DNA of 64,000 bases from Gracilaria gracilis. Lineage: Eukaryota > Rhodophyta > Florideophyceae > Gracilariales > Gracilariaceae. The position numbers and the translations under genes were made by a program. The stretch lies in contig JARGSG010000006.1 of the NCBI GenBank assembly GCA_030374805.1, forward strand, positions 310,001 to 374,000, written 5' to 3'. Positions 11,540 through 23,717 of the stretch are shown piece after piece. The notes below the pieces were generated by a model that worked only from the letters and a program-made list of their open reading frames with translations, had not been told where the DNA came from and did no database searches. How positions within the stretch are numbered: the first letter of the stretch is position 1; each line of letters opens with the position of its first letter.

Positions 11540-13358
11540 CTAGTCCAGATGACACCTCCAACTCTGACACATCCAGTCACCCCAGTGAAGATGATCCTTC
11601 TGCACCTGCGCCTGATGTCCATGATGCGTCTGAGAGTATCAGTGATGGTTCCACATCAGTTCCACATGTTGAGCCTGAAGGGCAAGAGACACAGCCTGTT
11701 CGTTGATCCACACGTGAGAGTAAGAAGCCAACGCGTTGGTGGGGTGGAACTGCTCTTCTGACAGCCAGTGATGACACTCCTTCTTCTTATAGTGAAGCTG
11801 TGTCACGTCCTGATTCCGAAGCATGGAAAAAGGCAATGAAGAGCGAGTACCAGTCACTGATAGAGCATGACACATGGGATCTAGTGCCTAGGCCAGCAGA
11901 CAGCAACGTGATTTCGTCCAAGTGGGTGTACGTTCAGAAATATGAAGCTGCACCATCTGGTGAACCAACTGTCAGGTACAAGGCTCGTATGGTTGGTAGA
12001 GGATTCCTACGGATTGAAGGTGTGGACTTCTCAGAGACTTATGCCCCAGTGGTGAAGTTCACTTCGATCAGGATGATTCTGTCGATTGCAGCTGTGCGAG
12101 ACTTTCATTTCCACCAGATGGATGTGAAGACTGCGTTTCTGAACGGCGACCTGGAAGAGACAGTGTATATGGAGCAGCCGAAAGGTTTCATACAGCAAGG
12201 GAACGAAGACTTCGTGTGTCGTTTAAAGAAAGCCATCTATGGGCTTAGACAGGCACCAAAGCAGTGGCATGCAAAGATACACACGTTCCTTGTTGATGAG
12301 ATGCAGTTGAAGCCCAATGACGCAGATGAGTGTGTGTACACCGGGAAAATACTGGAATTTGTGATTATCATTGCTCTATACGTGGATGACCTGCTGATAG
12401 TAAGTCCGAGCATGGAGATCATGAATCGCGTAAAGGCAGAGTAGTCAACTCGGTTCCGCATGAAAGACCTCAAGGAAGCTCGTATGGTTCTCGGATTCGA
12501 GATCCACCGTGATCGAGCTAAGCGACAGCTGTACCTGACTCAGTCTGCGTACACGCAAAAGGTCTTGGAACGTTTCGGCATGCATCAGTCTAAGCCAGTT
12601 GAATGGAATCCGGTGTGGACTTGTCTGTTGTTGAGGAGGTACTCACGGATGTTCCGTATCGTCAGGCGATTGGCAGTCTTATGTATTTGTCTGTGGGAAC
12701 TCGTCCAGATATCTCATACGCAGTGTTCAAACTTGCAAAGTATGTGGAGAAACCTGGAGAGACTCACTGGAAGTCAGTCAAACGTGTGCTTCGCTATTTC
12801 AACGGTACTTGCTTCTTTGGACTCACCTACGGCTCTACCACTGATCTGCAACTGCACGGCTATGTGGACTCTGACTGGGCAGGCGATGTTGCCAACCGCA
12901 AGTCTACCAGTGGATATGTGTTCATGATGAGCGGTGGTCCAGTGTCCTGGAGTTCACGTCAGCAGGAAGTGGTGGCGCTGTCAAGTGCTGAAGCTGAGTA
13001 TGTGAGTCTGTGCTCTGGTACCAAGGAAGCAATCTGGCTAAGGCGACTTTGGAACGGCATTGCTATTGTGATTGGAGTTGAGGCGGACGGGTCTGTCGAA
13101 GTCTTGGTTGAACCGACGCCTGTGTATGTTGACAACCAGGGCTCCATCGACCTTGTCCGAAATGGTGTTGTGAACAAGCGAACGAAGCACATCGACATTC
13201 GGTTCCACTTCACTAGAGAGGCTCTGCGTGAAAAGTCCATCGTGCTGTTCTACTGTCCAACTGATTCCATGGTTGCCGATATGCTGAACAAGCCTCTTGC
13301 CTGCGTGAAACTCGAGAAGTTTCGCAAGGAGTGTGGCGTGCAGCACCTAGAGCTTTGA
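11540..13358 (+). pseudogene. Copia-A1 reverse transcriptase and RNase H
   Basis: Copia-A1 resumes here after Gypsy-3. The reverse transcriptase (RVT_2 type) shows AWKKAMKSEY, YAPVVKFTSIR, QMDVKTAFLNGDLEE, AIYGLRQAPKQWH and the catalytic YVDD (IALYVDDLLIV, about 12370-12402). RNase H shows GYVDSDWAGD, SSAEAEYVSL and VYVDNQGSIDL, and ends with TKHIDIRFHF and MLNKPL (to about 13358). It copies element RNA into DNA. A purine-rich stretch (13369-13379) before the 3' LTR is the likely plus-strand primer. Fossil. Confidence 0.9.
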
Positions 13359-13379
13359 AGTCAGTGACAGAGGAAGGGT

Positions 13380-14177
13380 GTTGGATGTTGACTTAGCGCT
13401 GTCACTGAAAGCAAAAGTGCAGGGGAGCATGGGCTGTTTTGGAGGGTGCTGCTGGAAAAGCGCATATGCGCGTGTGTGCAAACTCAACAGGAAACTGGCT
13501 TCTGATTGGCTACTGCAAATGTGCACATGCAACGTAGTGTGTACAAGTGTTATGGCACTACTGGGTTGTTCTGGGCTACACGTGTGTAGCTAGCACAGAT
13601 GGGTATGCTGGACAGTATGCACAGTTATGTACGTGGACATGTTGAACAAATTGATGCAACTTGTTGCACTATGGTGATGAGTCAGGTACAGTCATGAGGA
13701 TTACACGAACACTGTGGTAACATTTGTGGAACTTATGGCATTGAGTGAATTTGTGGTTACGTGGTAGCTGGTGAGCTGGAGCATACACATATTGATGTGG
13801 TGTACGGAATACAGTGTATTGGCACAATGTGAATTTGTGCATGGTCATCGTTATGTGTAGGCACGTAACTTGTTGAGTAGGCACGTAACTTGTTGTGCAC
13901 TGTTGTGCACTGTTGTTCCTTGTTAGTTGTAAGCTGTCATGAATTGTGGCAGTGTTACCATGTTATGTCAGATGATGATTGGTAGTACTGAGTGTCCCTG
14001 CTTAGTGGCTTAGGTTTTACTCCGAGTGGAAGTGAGCGGTAGTGCGACGACGTAGTGGTACATAAGTTGTGACAGAAGCACCTCCAAGTAAATCCGAGCC
14101 AGAGCTGGCGAACTTCCTTTGGATATCCCCACCTTCCCTTTGCATAAACCTTCCCTTCCCAGCTATAACCTCCATCA
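13380..14177 (+). repeat. Copia-A1 3' LTR
   Basis: 798 bp, TGTTGGATGTTGAC...CTCCATCA, about 97% identical to the LTR at 1821. It is followed by the target duplication GTTGT, after which the Copia-B LTR resumes. Confidence 0.93.
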
Positions 14178-14182
14178 GTTGT

Positions 14183-14682
14183 GCACGGAAAGCGCGCGCA
14201 AACTAGAGTACAACAATTTCAAATAACTAAATCAATCAACACTACAAATCCATTGCCAGTCTTTTGATTCAGAACCAGATCCAAAAAATCATCAATTTGC
14301 ATGGTGGCACTTCAACCGCCTTGCGCAGCCCAGAATCGCATATTGCATGCAAAACTGCCCATTCCAGCCTAGAAACGCACATCCTCGCTATCTGCATAGT
14401 TAGTCTACTACTCTAAGCCTCGTCCAATCACAGAGCTCCACTTGGCCCATACCACCATAACCCTCCATACAATCCATGGCACTTGTAGACACCACATTGC
14501 ACAAGGGCATTTGCAGTAGCCAATCTTATTTCCGTTTCACTTTGGGGTTGAGCAGAGGAGTATATGCGCTTTTGCGAAGAGTGTGCCCAAAAGTGCCCAT
14601 CGTCCCCGGCAACTTTGCTTCCAAGTAGTCCGAGACCAACCTAAAGGACTGACAGGCAGTCGACCATGTCCCAACGTCAACA
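14183..14682 (-). repeat. Copia-B shared LTR, right piece
   Basis: 500 bp of a Copia-B LTR in minus orientation, ending (minus start) TGTTGACGTTGG at 14682. Its other 210 bp lie at 1611-1820, beyond Copia-A1. It is about 95-96% identical to the matching part of the LTR at 29736-30445. It is the 3' LTR of B2 and at the same time the 5' LTR of B1. Confidence 0.88.
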
Positions 14683-16781
14683 CTCCTCCTCGAGTCCCTG
14701 TGCAAGTCCAATTCGTTTCATAATTGCAAATATTCTTGCAGGGCTCAGCGGTTTGGTTAGGATATCAGCATCGTTTAGCTCACTAGGAACATAGTCCACA
14801 GCAATGACATTGTCCTTCACCATATGTCTGATGAAATGAAGCTTCACGTCAATATGTTTCGCACGTCCAGAAGGGCATCGCTCACCAGGAGCCCAATCTT
14901 TGGCACATTGATTGTCAGAGCGAATTGGGACCTTCTCGTTCACATCAAAGCCGCTCTCCTGAAGCACTCGCAATATCCAGATAACCTCTTGAGCAGCCAT
15001 GGTCAACGTCTAGTACTCCGCTTCTCGAGTGAAGATCGCAATCGATGCTTGCTTTCTCGCACCGAAGAAGCAAGTGGCTGAACCCAGTTTGATCACATAT
15101 CCGGACATTGACTTATGGTGAGTAGTGTCACCAGCATAATCTCAAACCACAAAGCCGTTCAAGTCCAGAGATTCTGGTCGGTAAAGCACCCCATGGCCAA
15201 CCGTCCCACGCAGGTACCGTAGTACTCGCTTTGCAGCTCTGTGACAGTATGCTGTGGGAGCGTTCTGGAATCGTGCAAGGATAAGGACTGGAGCAAGAAT
15301 ATCAAGTCGCGTGCGCAATGCCAAGTACAGCAAGGACCCGATCATCTGCTGATATAGTTGCACGTCCCTCGCAGTCTTGTCCTCCTCCGCTGCTAGTGAT
15401 GAAAAGAACGACTCCACCAATGGACTAGGAGCTGGCTTGGAGTTGTGCAGTCCAAATCGGCGTAGCACTTCCTTGATGTGAAGCGGCTGTCCAAGCTTGA
15501 GGCCCTTAAGTTGGCCCTCAGAATCTACTGCCCAAGTCAGCTCAACGCCAAGGTAGAAGCTCATTCGATCTTGAACCCGAAGTTCATACAATCCTTTGAG
15601 CTCCTCCAAGAGCGACGAACCTTGCGCAGCAGTTGGTGTGAAAACCAGGAAGTCATCAACGTAAACAAGGATGTATGCATACGCGTCGTGGCCAATGCGG
15701 CGCCTAAACACACACGGAGTACTAGGGAGTTCTTCAAATCCTAAGTCCTTGAGATCTTGACTGAACTTTGTATGCCAAGCCAGGTGAGCCTGCTTAAGTC
15801 CGTACATGGCTTTCACCAACTTGCAACAGTAGGGCTTCAGCCAAGGCACACCGCGTGGAGACGTGACCCAAACGTCCTCTTTCAGATCTCCATTCAAGAA
15901 GGCAGTCTTCACATCCACTTGAGCAACAAAAATCTGGAGGCACAGGGTGAGGTACAGGAACATACGAACCAGGTTGAAAGACACAACTGGTGCGTTAGTC
16001 TCCATGTAGTCCTGACCAAAGGTCTGGTGATTTCCACCAGCGACAACACAAGCCTTGAAGCGCTCAACCGACCCATCTACATTCCGCTTCATTTTCTGGA
16101 CGATAGAGGTTGGCAGAGGGTGCGATGCAGGAGAATCACCGGGTATCCATGTACCCTTGCTCTCCAGAGACGCAAGTTCTTCTTCGATCGCAGTCTCCCA
16201 TAAGCTCTTCTCCAATGGAGACGCAGACATGGCTTCCGTCAAAGTCGGTTCATCACTTGTAGTCACTTCAACAGTTAGCGATGTGGCAGCGCCAGCCCTG
16301 TTCCACCACCGTGTAGGTGCGCGGCGTGCTCGTCGTGGGTACCGTGACTCAAGTTGTGAGCCAAATGGGGCATTAGGCTCCTCCATGGTGGGTTCATCCT
16401 GGTTTTCGTCAGCACCTTCACTACCAGTGAGTTCATTATCATCGACATCATCAGCTTCATCCGTACTATCAGTGTGAAATTCAGGTAAATGGCTTTCCTG
16501 TAGTTCAGAACCAACACCTTCGTCGACAACTTCGTGAATGCAAATCTCACCCGAGTGCTCGCTGTCACTCTGGGATTCCGAGTTGCAACTGAAGTCTTCA
16601 TCAGAAGCGATCTCATCATCCATGTAGTCCGCCAGATAGGACGCACCAGGGAATGATGACTCATCAAATGTCACATGTCGAGACTTGACAATACGTGGTA
16701 TTTCATCGTCATCTGTTACTAGAACGTCGTAGACACCATGCTCAAGAGTCTGCAAGTACACCCCCTCAAGTGCATGAGAAT
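14683..16781 (-). pseudogene. Copia-B2 integrase end, reverse transcriptase and RNase H
   Basis: Reading on the minus strand from 16781: the end of integrase (HALEGVYLQTLEHGVYDVL), an acidic linker, then RVT_2 reverse transcriptase with QVDVKTAFLNGDL, AMYGLKQAHLAWH and the YVDD box (ILVYVDDFLVF, about 15655-15690). RNase H follows, with RSDNQCAKDWAPG, AKHIDVKLHFIRH and ILTKPL near 14740-14930. A purine-rich GAGGAGGAG (14683-14691) before the LTR is the likely polypurine tract. The sequence is clearly different from Copia-A. Fossil, a few breaks. Confidence 0.87.
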
Positions 16782-17287
16782 TATCGTACAAATACCGATA
16801 AGGTGTGGAGTCCGCATGGTAGAGGGAGCGCGCGAGGGCTCAACCTAAAGGGGAAAAACACACAACCAATATGGTAGTGGGGCACCTGAAACCCGCAGGG
16901 GCAAACGATGGGGCAAGTAGTCTAGACCGTGTAGGTGTACGGTAGTAGACGTCGACGCGCGGTAAAACGTGAATAGTAATAGAGTAGCAAGTGACCAAGA
17001 TGGTATAGTTACTGCCCTAGTGCTGCCTGACTTTACAATACTCAAGGGGGAAGGCGAGGTGCACCACAATATATACAAGGTGCACCGACGCCGATCTCCC
17101 ATGTGGGCATGACGTCATCGGCTGCACCCATGACCTACTGTCATGGGCCAGCAATGCTAAGCTATCCTAAACTATAAATTAGAAATTAGAAATTATAAAA
17201 TACAAAATACCAATTGTACAGTGCAGCCAGCAAGGCGCACCAGTAGGCCCACGTGGCACCAACCTATTGAGATCTCATTGTACCACA
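16782..17287 (-). repeat. Gypsy-1 3' LTR
   Basis: 506 bp. On the minus strand it begins TGTGGTACAATGAGA and ends in TTTGTACGATA (CA in the other copy). A run of purines on the minus strand just inside it (17288-17300) is the polypurine tract. It carries exact ACC-N5-GGT sites at offsets 13, 84, 145 and 213 from its left edge, all preserved in the 5' LTR. Confidence 0.9.
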
Positions 17288-19536
17288 GACCCCCTTCCTA
17301 CCCTGAGCCACGCCCTCGTGGCTCCTCGATCCCTTTACCAAGTCGGTTGCATCGTCGTACCAATTTGGTCCCTGTCGCAGCCTTCGTGCCATATTGCGCC
17401 GTGCGTCGCGCCGGCTCTGTGTCGCCGAGCACACTCTGTTCACCATCTTAGTCATCACCGATTGCGGCTCTATTCACCTTTTTGGTTATCACCGACAGCG
17501 GCCTATTCATTCCCATTTGTGGTTTGGGCGCGACGCGCGCCCATTGCATACCTCCAAGGTTCTACCTTCTTGGTTGCACGGCTTCGACCCATTTACCGTG
17601 TCGGTATACCCAGTGGGGGCGGGTTGCGCCTTCGAGCTCTTGTGAGCACTGTATCGTGAAGAGTTTTGGCGCCCACTTGGTTGCGGCGTGTCTCTCTGTC
17701 CCTTCGAGGTGCAGCTGTGGTCCCCTTTGAGGTTATTTTTCCATTCCCGTTCCCAGCTACACTCCTACCCCATTGCGGTCTGTCTGGGCTGGCTCGGGCC
17801 TCCGAGGCCTCTCTCCTGACCGATTAGGTTGAACCCTTTCGAAGTGACCCCTGATCCATACCTAAACCACGTGGTTAGCCCTGGTACTAGCGTGCGGTCT
17901 CGCAACCGCAGTGGTACACGACGCTTGACGCTTCATTCATTACCCCTAAGGTGGATGAGTGGCGGCTTCGGTTGGCCTTTGCAATGTACTAGCATATAGG
18001 GTTCCAATTTCACGTGCACCAAACCATCCTTGGTGTCGATCATCCATGACGAGCTCAAAACCTTAACGTGGTCAAAACAGCCCCATAAGCATCTAGGAAG
18101 CATGACTGTTCTGTCTCCGAAGAATACCACATAGGTCTCGGGTTCTTTCTTACCTCATAGGAACACAAACTTTCATAGTAAGCAGAAAACATGTTCCCTT
18201 CTAGACAGTCCGAGGTCTATTCATGTTCTTTCTGGCCTCGCTCCCATCCCGTAGTGGTCTCCTTTCTCTCTCTATGGTTCCGGCATCACCATATACATCC
18301 TGGCAGGCGCCACTCGTTTGGCTTCCTCGCCCTTCGTTACCATCATGGTCGATTATGTTGTTCCATAAAGGTTTTAGATAGTACCACACAGGTTAATTTC
18401 ATGCTCTCTCCCCGATTTCCATAACTTTGAAACACCTTCCAGGTTTTCCGCGTACCATAAAGGGCTGCCCAGCGTTATTAATGTCTTCAGCGCAGTTCCA
18501 TAGTCCACCTGTATGGTTCATTCTAGACTGCGTCAGTCCACATTGGTGTCGTTCTTCATGAACACGGCGGTTTGGCTCTTCACAACCACTATCTGGGTGA
18601 CAGAATCCTCCGTCGTGTCCTTACTGCCATAAACAGCTCACACCCATTTTGTAGACCTTGCGGCCGCACCTCCGTGCGCAGCGAGCGTAACGTAGTACCG
18701 ATTTCGTAGCTTGGAGGGCTGCCGCGCGACGACGCGCGAGTGCCAGCAATGTACCTGAATGGTTCTGCATGGTCTCTTGGCGCGCATACACGCACACGCT
18801 GCACCAGACCCATGAGGTTACTTGCAAGGCGAATCAAAAAATTGCACGCCAAAATTACCCCACCAAACGGTATCAAAAACGCCGAAACACCTTTTGGTCT
18901 GTATTTCGGGAACCAAGCGGTTTCAGAGGCTGAGAATGGCAGATTCGGGAGCGCGGCACGCCCAAAATACTTAGATTTTTTGACCATGCCGGTGCACGCT
19001 CCTTACAAACAATAGTGTAAACCGAATGGGTTACCCAGCTCGGCACTCTGCGGATATGGCACGCGCGTGATACGCTCTCGCTTATCAAAAAACATAGTTT
19101 TTTGACTTTCACCACTTGGGTTTGGAGCCATGCGTGCGCGGCGCGTGCCATGCTTTGGCGTCGCTGTGACGCTGACGCGCAAAGCGCATCCCTCGTCAAG
19201 CTTCGTTCGGTACGTCGTCATCGCTAAACCTTCACGGTCTTCCAGCATATCTTCTTGGTCTTATCGATGCACACTGATTAACTTTTCCCAGTTGGTGTTA
19301 GTTCCTTCAGTAAAGTTATTCAGTTAGGTGTTGCAGTTAGCTTCAGTTACCATGTGGGTGCGATGCGCAGAGAGTGAGGGAAAGCGCGAAAATAGCCTCC
19401 CGCTCCCTAAGAGCTGTGCATCACCTATAAGGTTCTATCCTTCATTCAGCATGTCCTCTCCCTTGCGGTTCCAGTAGCTCACTCTGAAGTGGTGTGCTAT
19501 GGCTGAGGGCGGCTCGGCGGTATCACCGTCAGCGCC
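17288..19536 (-). other. Gypsy-1 3' noncoding region, densest in ACC-N5-GGT
   Basis: About 2.25 kb between integrase and 3' LTR. I see no protein family in any frame; the short ORFs here (up to 132 codons) look like chance. It holds 22 exact ACC-N5-GGT sites, among them 17337, 17359, 17550, 17564, 17905, 18339, 18434, 18753, 18808, 18983, 19021, 19111, 19349 and 19423. Many one-mismatch or N4/N6 versions lie between them. The length and position match the slot that holds antisense gene X in Gypsy-2. Confidence 0.8.
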
Positions 19537-22500
19537 CTAGCCATACCAGCGTACTGTGTACTTTAGACCTTCTTGGGTACGGCGGTGACGTACAACGCGT
19601 TCCACTGGGAACTCATTAGAGACCTGAGATGGTATCCTTTCATCACTTTGGTTTAGATGAGCATTGGTACCACTAGGGGTAGGTTTTTTCTCTGAAGGAG
19701 CAACCGTAGTCCCCGCAGGTGATACGTAGTCTGGCTCGTCACCATGTGCGTCATCATTAACCTCGATGGGTGTCCCACCTTCCTGGGGCTGAGTCCTCAG
19801 GGAAACTGCTTGTGGGTCACGCGCGGATTCTCCCCATTCCTTCCTTAACTGAACCGTTCGAGGTGCAACCGTGATTCGGTCAATAGAGATCGTATTCTCT
19901 ACACCATCTTGGTTCACCGTTACCGTGTGGTCGGTCGACCGAACTACCTTGAAAGGTCCCGATGATTTCGGAAGAAGCTTAGAATTGATATCTCTATCAA
20001 TAGCTTCATCATCGGCTTCATCACCCGGTCGTGGTCTAGCTCCTTTCGGAGGGTGGTCAATAAAGACATATTGACCCGGCGTAGCCGTTACCACCTGGGT
20101 TACTTTTCGGTCGTAGTCCTCCTTGTAACGCTTCTGGGATGCTGTGAGCTTGCTCTCAGCATACTTGAGAGCACGCCTCAACCTCAAAAGGGTATTCAGT
20201 TTGACCTGTGGTGGTGTGAGCGCTCCGGCGGCTTCTTGTCCTAATCGGTCCCTTTCAACAACAATACCTTGTGAGTGTCTTGACAGTATCAGATCGAACG
20301 GCGTAGTTCGCGTCGCTCGATGAACCTGAATGTTATGTGCGTACGTCAGAGGCTGCACGAGCTCGACCCAACCAGTTTGGTGTTCTTCCGTATAATGCCG
20401 CAGCTTAGATACCAGTGTTCGGTTAAAGCGCTCCACTTGCCCATTCGTTTGTAGATGATAGGCAGTCTTGAAGTAGTGCTTAATACCCAAGAGGTTACAA
20501 ACAGCTTCAAAGAACTTCGAAACTAAGTTCGAACCATTGTCGGTAAGTAGACAAAGCGGTGCACCATACGGGTAGATCCAATTGTTCAAGAACGCCATCG
20601 CGAGGGTTGTAGATTTCGTGTCCTTCAAGGGTATCGTTCGCGTGAGCTTCGAGAACCTGTTGGTGATTACGATGATGTACTGATACCCCCTTGTGGTTTT
20701 TAGTAATGGACCTAGAAGGTCTATTGCGACGAACTCGAGAGGACCCGCTGCAGGGAATAACTTCTAGTATTTCCTGTGCTTACAGAGACCTCCACGGGTA
20801 CGTACGCAAGATTCGCATTGACCTACAAAGGTATATATATCATTAGCCATATGGGGCCAGTAGTACCCTTGCCTCAACGTGTAGTACATTCTCGTACCTC
20901 CAGGTTGTCCTGATAGCCTTGGGTAGTGGGCCAGGTACAGCACCCGAGAGCGCAGCACCCTGGGCACAACCTTCTGAAGGGAACCATGAATGGGAGCTCG
21001 CCTCACCAGGAAACCATTTCGGTCGAGGTCAAAATTTGAGTCCTTCATACCTACTTGGTCCATGAGAGAGCGGCAATAAACATCGTTTGCTTGCTCTCTC
21101 AGGAATTCCTCACCGGTAATCGGCATGACGTCTGTTTCCTCGAGGGCGAGTATTTCCCGAGCGATGGCATCACTAAACCACGTATCCTCTTCGGGTAAAG
21201 TCCAGTAACCTTCTAAGGTATCAGCATCACCCTTAGGGTCTGTAGAGATGATAAAACATGGGATATAATCTTCTACCGGTTCGGTATTCAGACCACCTGT
21301 GGTAGTGCGAAACATCGCGTCAGCAACGTTGTGCTTTACACCTGGACGGTACTGTACGTCGTACTCGAACTCTGAAAGTCCTAACCGCCATCGGGCAAGT
21401 TTGCCTGATGCGTCGGCAAGACCCAGTATCCACCGTAGGGCATCATGGTCGGTTCGAAGCGTAAACCATTCACCATATAGGTAGGGACGGAGCATCAACA
21501 TGCTCCAGACCACTGCCAGACATTCCTTTTCGGTTGTTGTGTAGTTCTTTTCTGCAGCGTGCAGAGCACGGCTCCAGTACCCTATCGGTAGTTTGTCGCC
21601 GTTTTTTTGCTTCTGCATAAGACAACAACCAATTTGGGCGTCCGAGGCGTCCGTATCCAATGTGTATCGTAAACCAGCTTTGGGTAGTTCCAATATGGGA
21701 GGTGTCAAGAGCGCATGTTTCAGCGCCTCGAACGCATCCATTCCCTCATTGGTAAGACATTCAAACCTTGTAGGTTGACCCTTCAGCAGCTTCCTGTTGA
21801 GGGGAGCCGCTATCTTGGCAAATCCCTTGATAAACCGGCGGTACACATTACACAAACCTATAAAGGATCGGATTTCCGTCTGGGACGTGGGTGGCTTCGC
21901 CTCCTGCACGGCCCGGATATTCCGCGGCGTCACTTCTAACCTCCCAGGGCTGATGATATAACCAAGGTATTCTACCTCTTAGGTGAAGAATTCGCACTTG
22001 CGGAGCTTCAAAGTTACTCCAGATTCCTTCAAAAGGTTCAAAACTTCCTTAACATGGTGGAAATGTTCCTCTGCCGTTCTGGAATATATGATTACATCGT
22101 CGATGTATACCAGAGCGGTTCTCCACTTCGCCTTCGAAAGGATTATATCTAACGCCCTCTGAAAGGTAGCCGGGGCATTCCGCAACCCAAAGGGCATACG
22201 CGTAAAGCGGAATAACCCAGCGTGGCAAGTAAACGTAGTTTTGTCCTTGTCTTCTTCCCTGATAGGTACCTGCCAATAACCACGATTGGCATCGAGCGTA
22301 GTAAAGATCTTGCCGTGGCCCAACGAGTCTATACACTCGTCCATTCTAGGTATTGGGTACGAATCCCTGATGGTCATACTATTCAGTCTTCTGTAGTTCA
22401 CACAGAACCGCATACGGGTATCATTCTTCTTTGTGACCAGAGCCACAGGGCGGGCCCACTTCGCATTTGCTGGTTCTATGACACCTTCACGGAGCATTCC

Positions 22501-23700
22501 CTCGACCCCATTGAGCTCAACCTCACGGGCTTCTGGACCTGCTCGGTAGGGCTGCTGGTAAATGGGTTTCCAGCCAGGCACCATATCAATACGGTGCTCT
22601 GTAGCCTCAATTTGGCCTAATCGGCCCGACCACATGGGTTCAAATGATTCTAAGAGACTGAGAATCCGGTCTCGGAGAGCCTGGTTCTCCGCACCGATCT
22701 GGACTTCCTCTCTCCAATTCCGCACTGTGTCCAGTTCCATAGTCTTTTCCTGATCACCAACCTTAGAGGTATTGGCGATCTTCTTTTCCATTTTGGTGTT
22801 TGTCGATAACGGGGGCGCATGTGCAGGGTATGGTGCATCTGTTCCTCCCCCTTCCTTAGAGGTGGCGACCTCGCCCAACCTATTAGGTGAAACCGTGAAA
22901 ACCCCTTGTGGTGCCGGCAATGCTATTCCAATAGTGGTATTCTTGGGTAACTTAACAATGTGATTGCTAAAGTTACTCAAGTACACCTTGAAGGATTGAT
23001 TAGGGATGCTGTCGATAATCCCGTTTGCCATCAAGGCGAGATGTCTTTCTGCCAACCTAGGATGGTTCTGTAGCATTACCAATCCTGGAGTTGTGCATGA
23101 GACATTCACTACCTTTTGGGTCATAGCCGGAATTGAAACCTATTTGGTGAGTCGTATCTTGTTTAAGACCGTTTCGGTGGGTATATTGAACCTCGGCTTC
23201 TGACGCCAACCATTTTTGGTCTGCGTATTACCCAGTATTGCAATACGACCACCTTGACGGGGAGCGACCGTTCGGGACCCTGGCAAAATTGCCTTGACGT
23301 GTCTGTCAATAAAGTTCGTCCCGAGGATACAGTCTGTCGCCAGACGATCCACCACAAAGAAATTGAGCTTCACCTTCAAGGTCCTAAGTTGTACCACAGT
23401 GGTCAACATTCCTCTGAGATGCAGTGGGCGTTCGTCAGCGTCCAACAGCGGGTTGATAGTCGGGGCAGGTCGAATGTTCCGCAAGACCGCATCGGGTATG
23501 ACGCGAGCGTTTAGCACATTCGGACCGGCGCCGGTATCGAGTACACACGCAACGGGAACCTGTAGGTTATTGAGAAAACTTACTGAAGCATTAGCTTTAT
23601 AGTTATTGTACTTCATCAGACGCACCACTTTGGGTACATCTGATTCTTCTTTTTCCACCATTAAGGTTTCCCGTTCCGGTATCGACGGGCCTTCCAATTC
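19537..23700 (-). pseudogene. Gypsy-1 protease, reverse transcriptase, RNase H, integrase
   Basis: Minus strand from 23700. Retropepsin-like domain with VLDTGAGPNVLNA. Reverse transcriptase with FCVNYRRLNSMTIRD, FTTLDANRGYWQVPI, FGLRNAPATFQRALD and the catalytic box VYIDDVIIYSR (about 22080-22115). RNase H with DTDASDAQIGCCL, TEKECLAVVWSM and RTDHDALRWIL (about 21450-21680). Integrase HHCC domain (LAHYPRLSGQPG...CESCVRTRG, about 20790-20950) and core with LTDNGSNLVSKFF and NGQVERFNRTLVSKL (about 20420-20570). It ends with a chromodomain-like stretch (VERVVRHRRTQEG... YTVRWYG). Integrase after RNase H makes this Gypsy. Fossil. Confidence 0.88.
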
Positions 23701-23717
23701 ACGGTTAGGGGTGGCCC

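Larger units (their letters stand above)
1821..14177 (+). mobile_element. Copia-A1 LTR retrotransposon (fossil, nested host of Gypsy-3)
   Basis: A Ty1/Copia element in plus orientation: 798-bp LTRs (1821-2618 and 13380-14177), primer-binding site, long leader, gag, protease, integrase, reverse transcriptase and RNase H in Copia order. It is flanked by the 5-bp duplication GTTGT and sits inside a Copia-B LTR. The two LTRs are about 97% identical by eye, so the insertion is moderately young. Its own length without Gypsy-3 is about 6.8 kb. It is broken in roughly half a dozen places besides the Gypsy-3 insertion at 6014. Confidence 0.93.

Noticed and set aside
14180-14682. Copia-B LTR taken as only 503 bp long
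   Set aside because: That was my first reading, because Copia-A1 interrupts it. The undisturbed LTR at 29736-30445 and the solo LTR at 37495-38204 are 710 bp, and the primer-binding site fixes the end.
15478-16477. Plus-strand open frames across Copia-B2 pol (up to 148 codons) as antisense genes
   Set aside because: They are shadows of the conserved RT frame on the minus strand and have no conserved counterpart, unlike gene X.
17221-19327. Open frames of 60-132 codons in the Gypsy-1 3' noncoding region as genes
   Set aside because: No family resemblance, no consistent frame and many overlapping alternatives; the dominant signal there is the palindrome.
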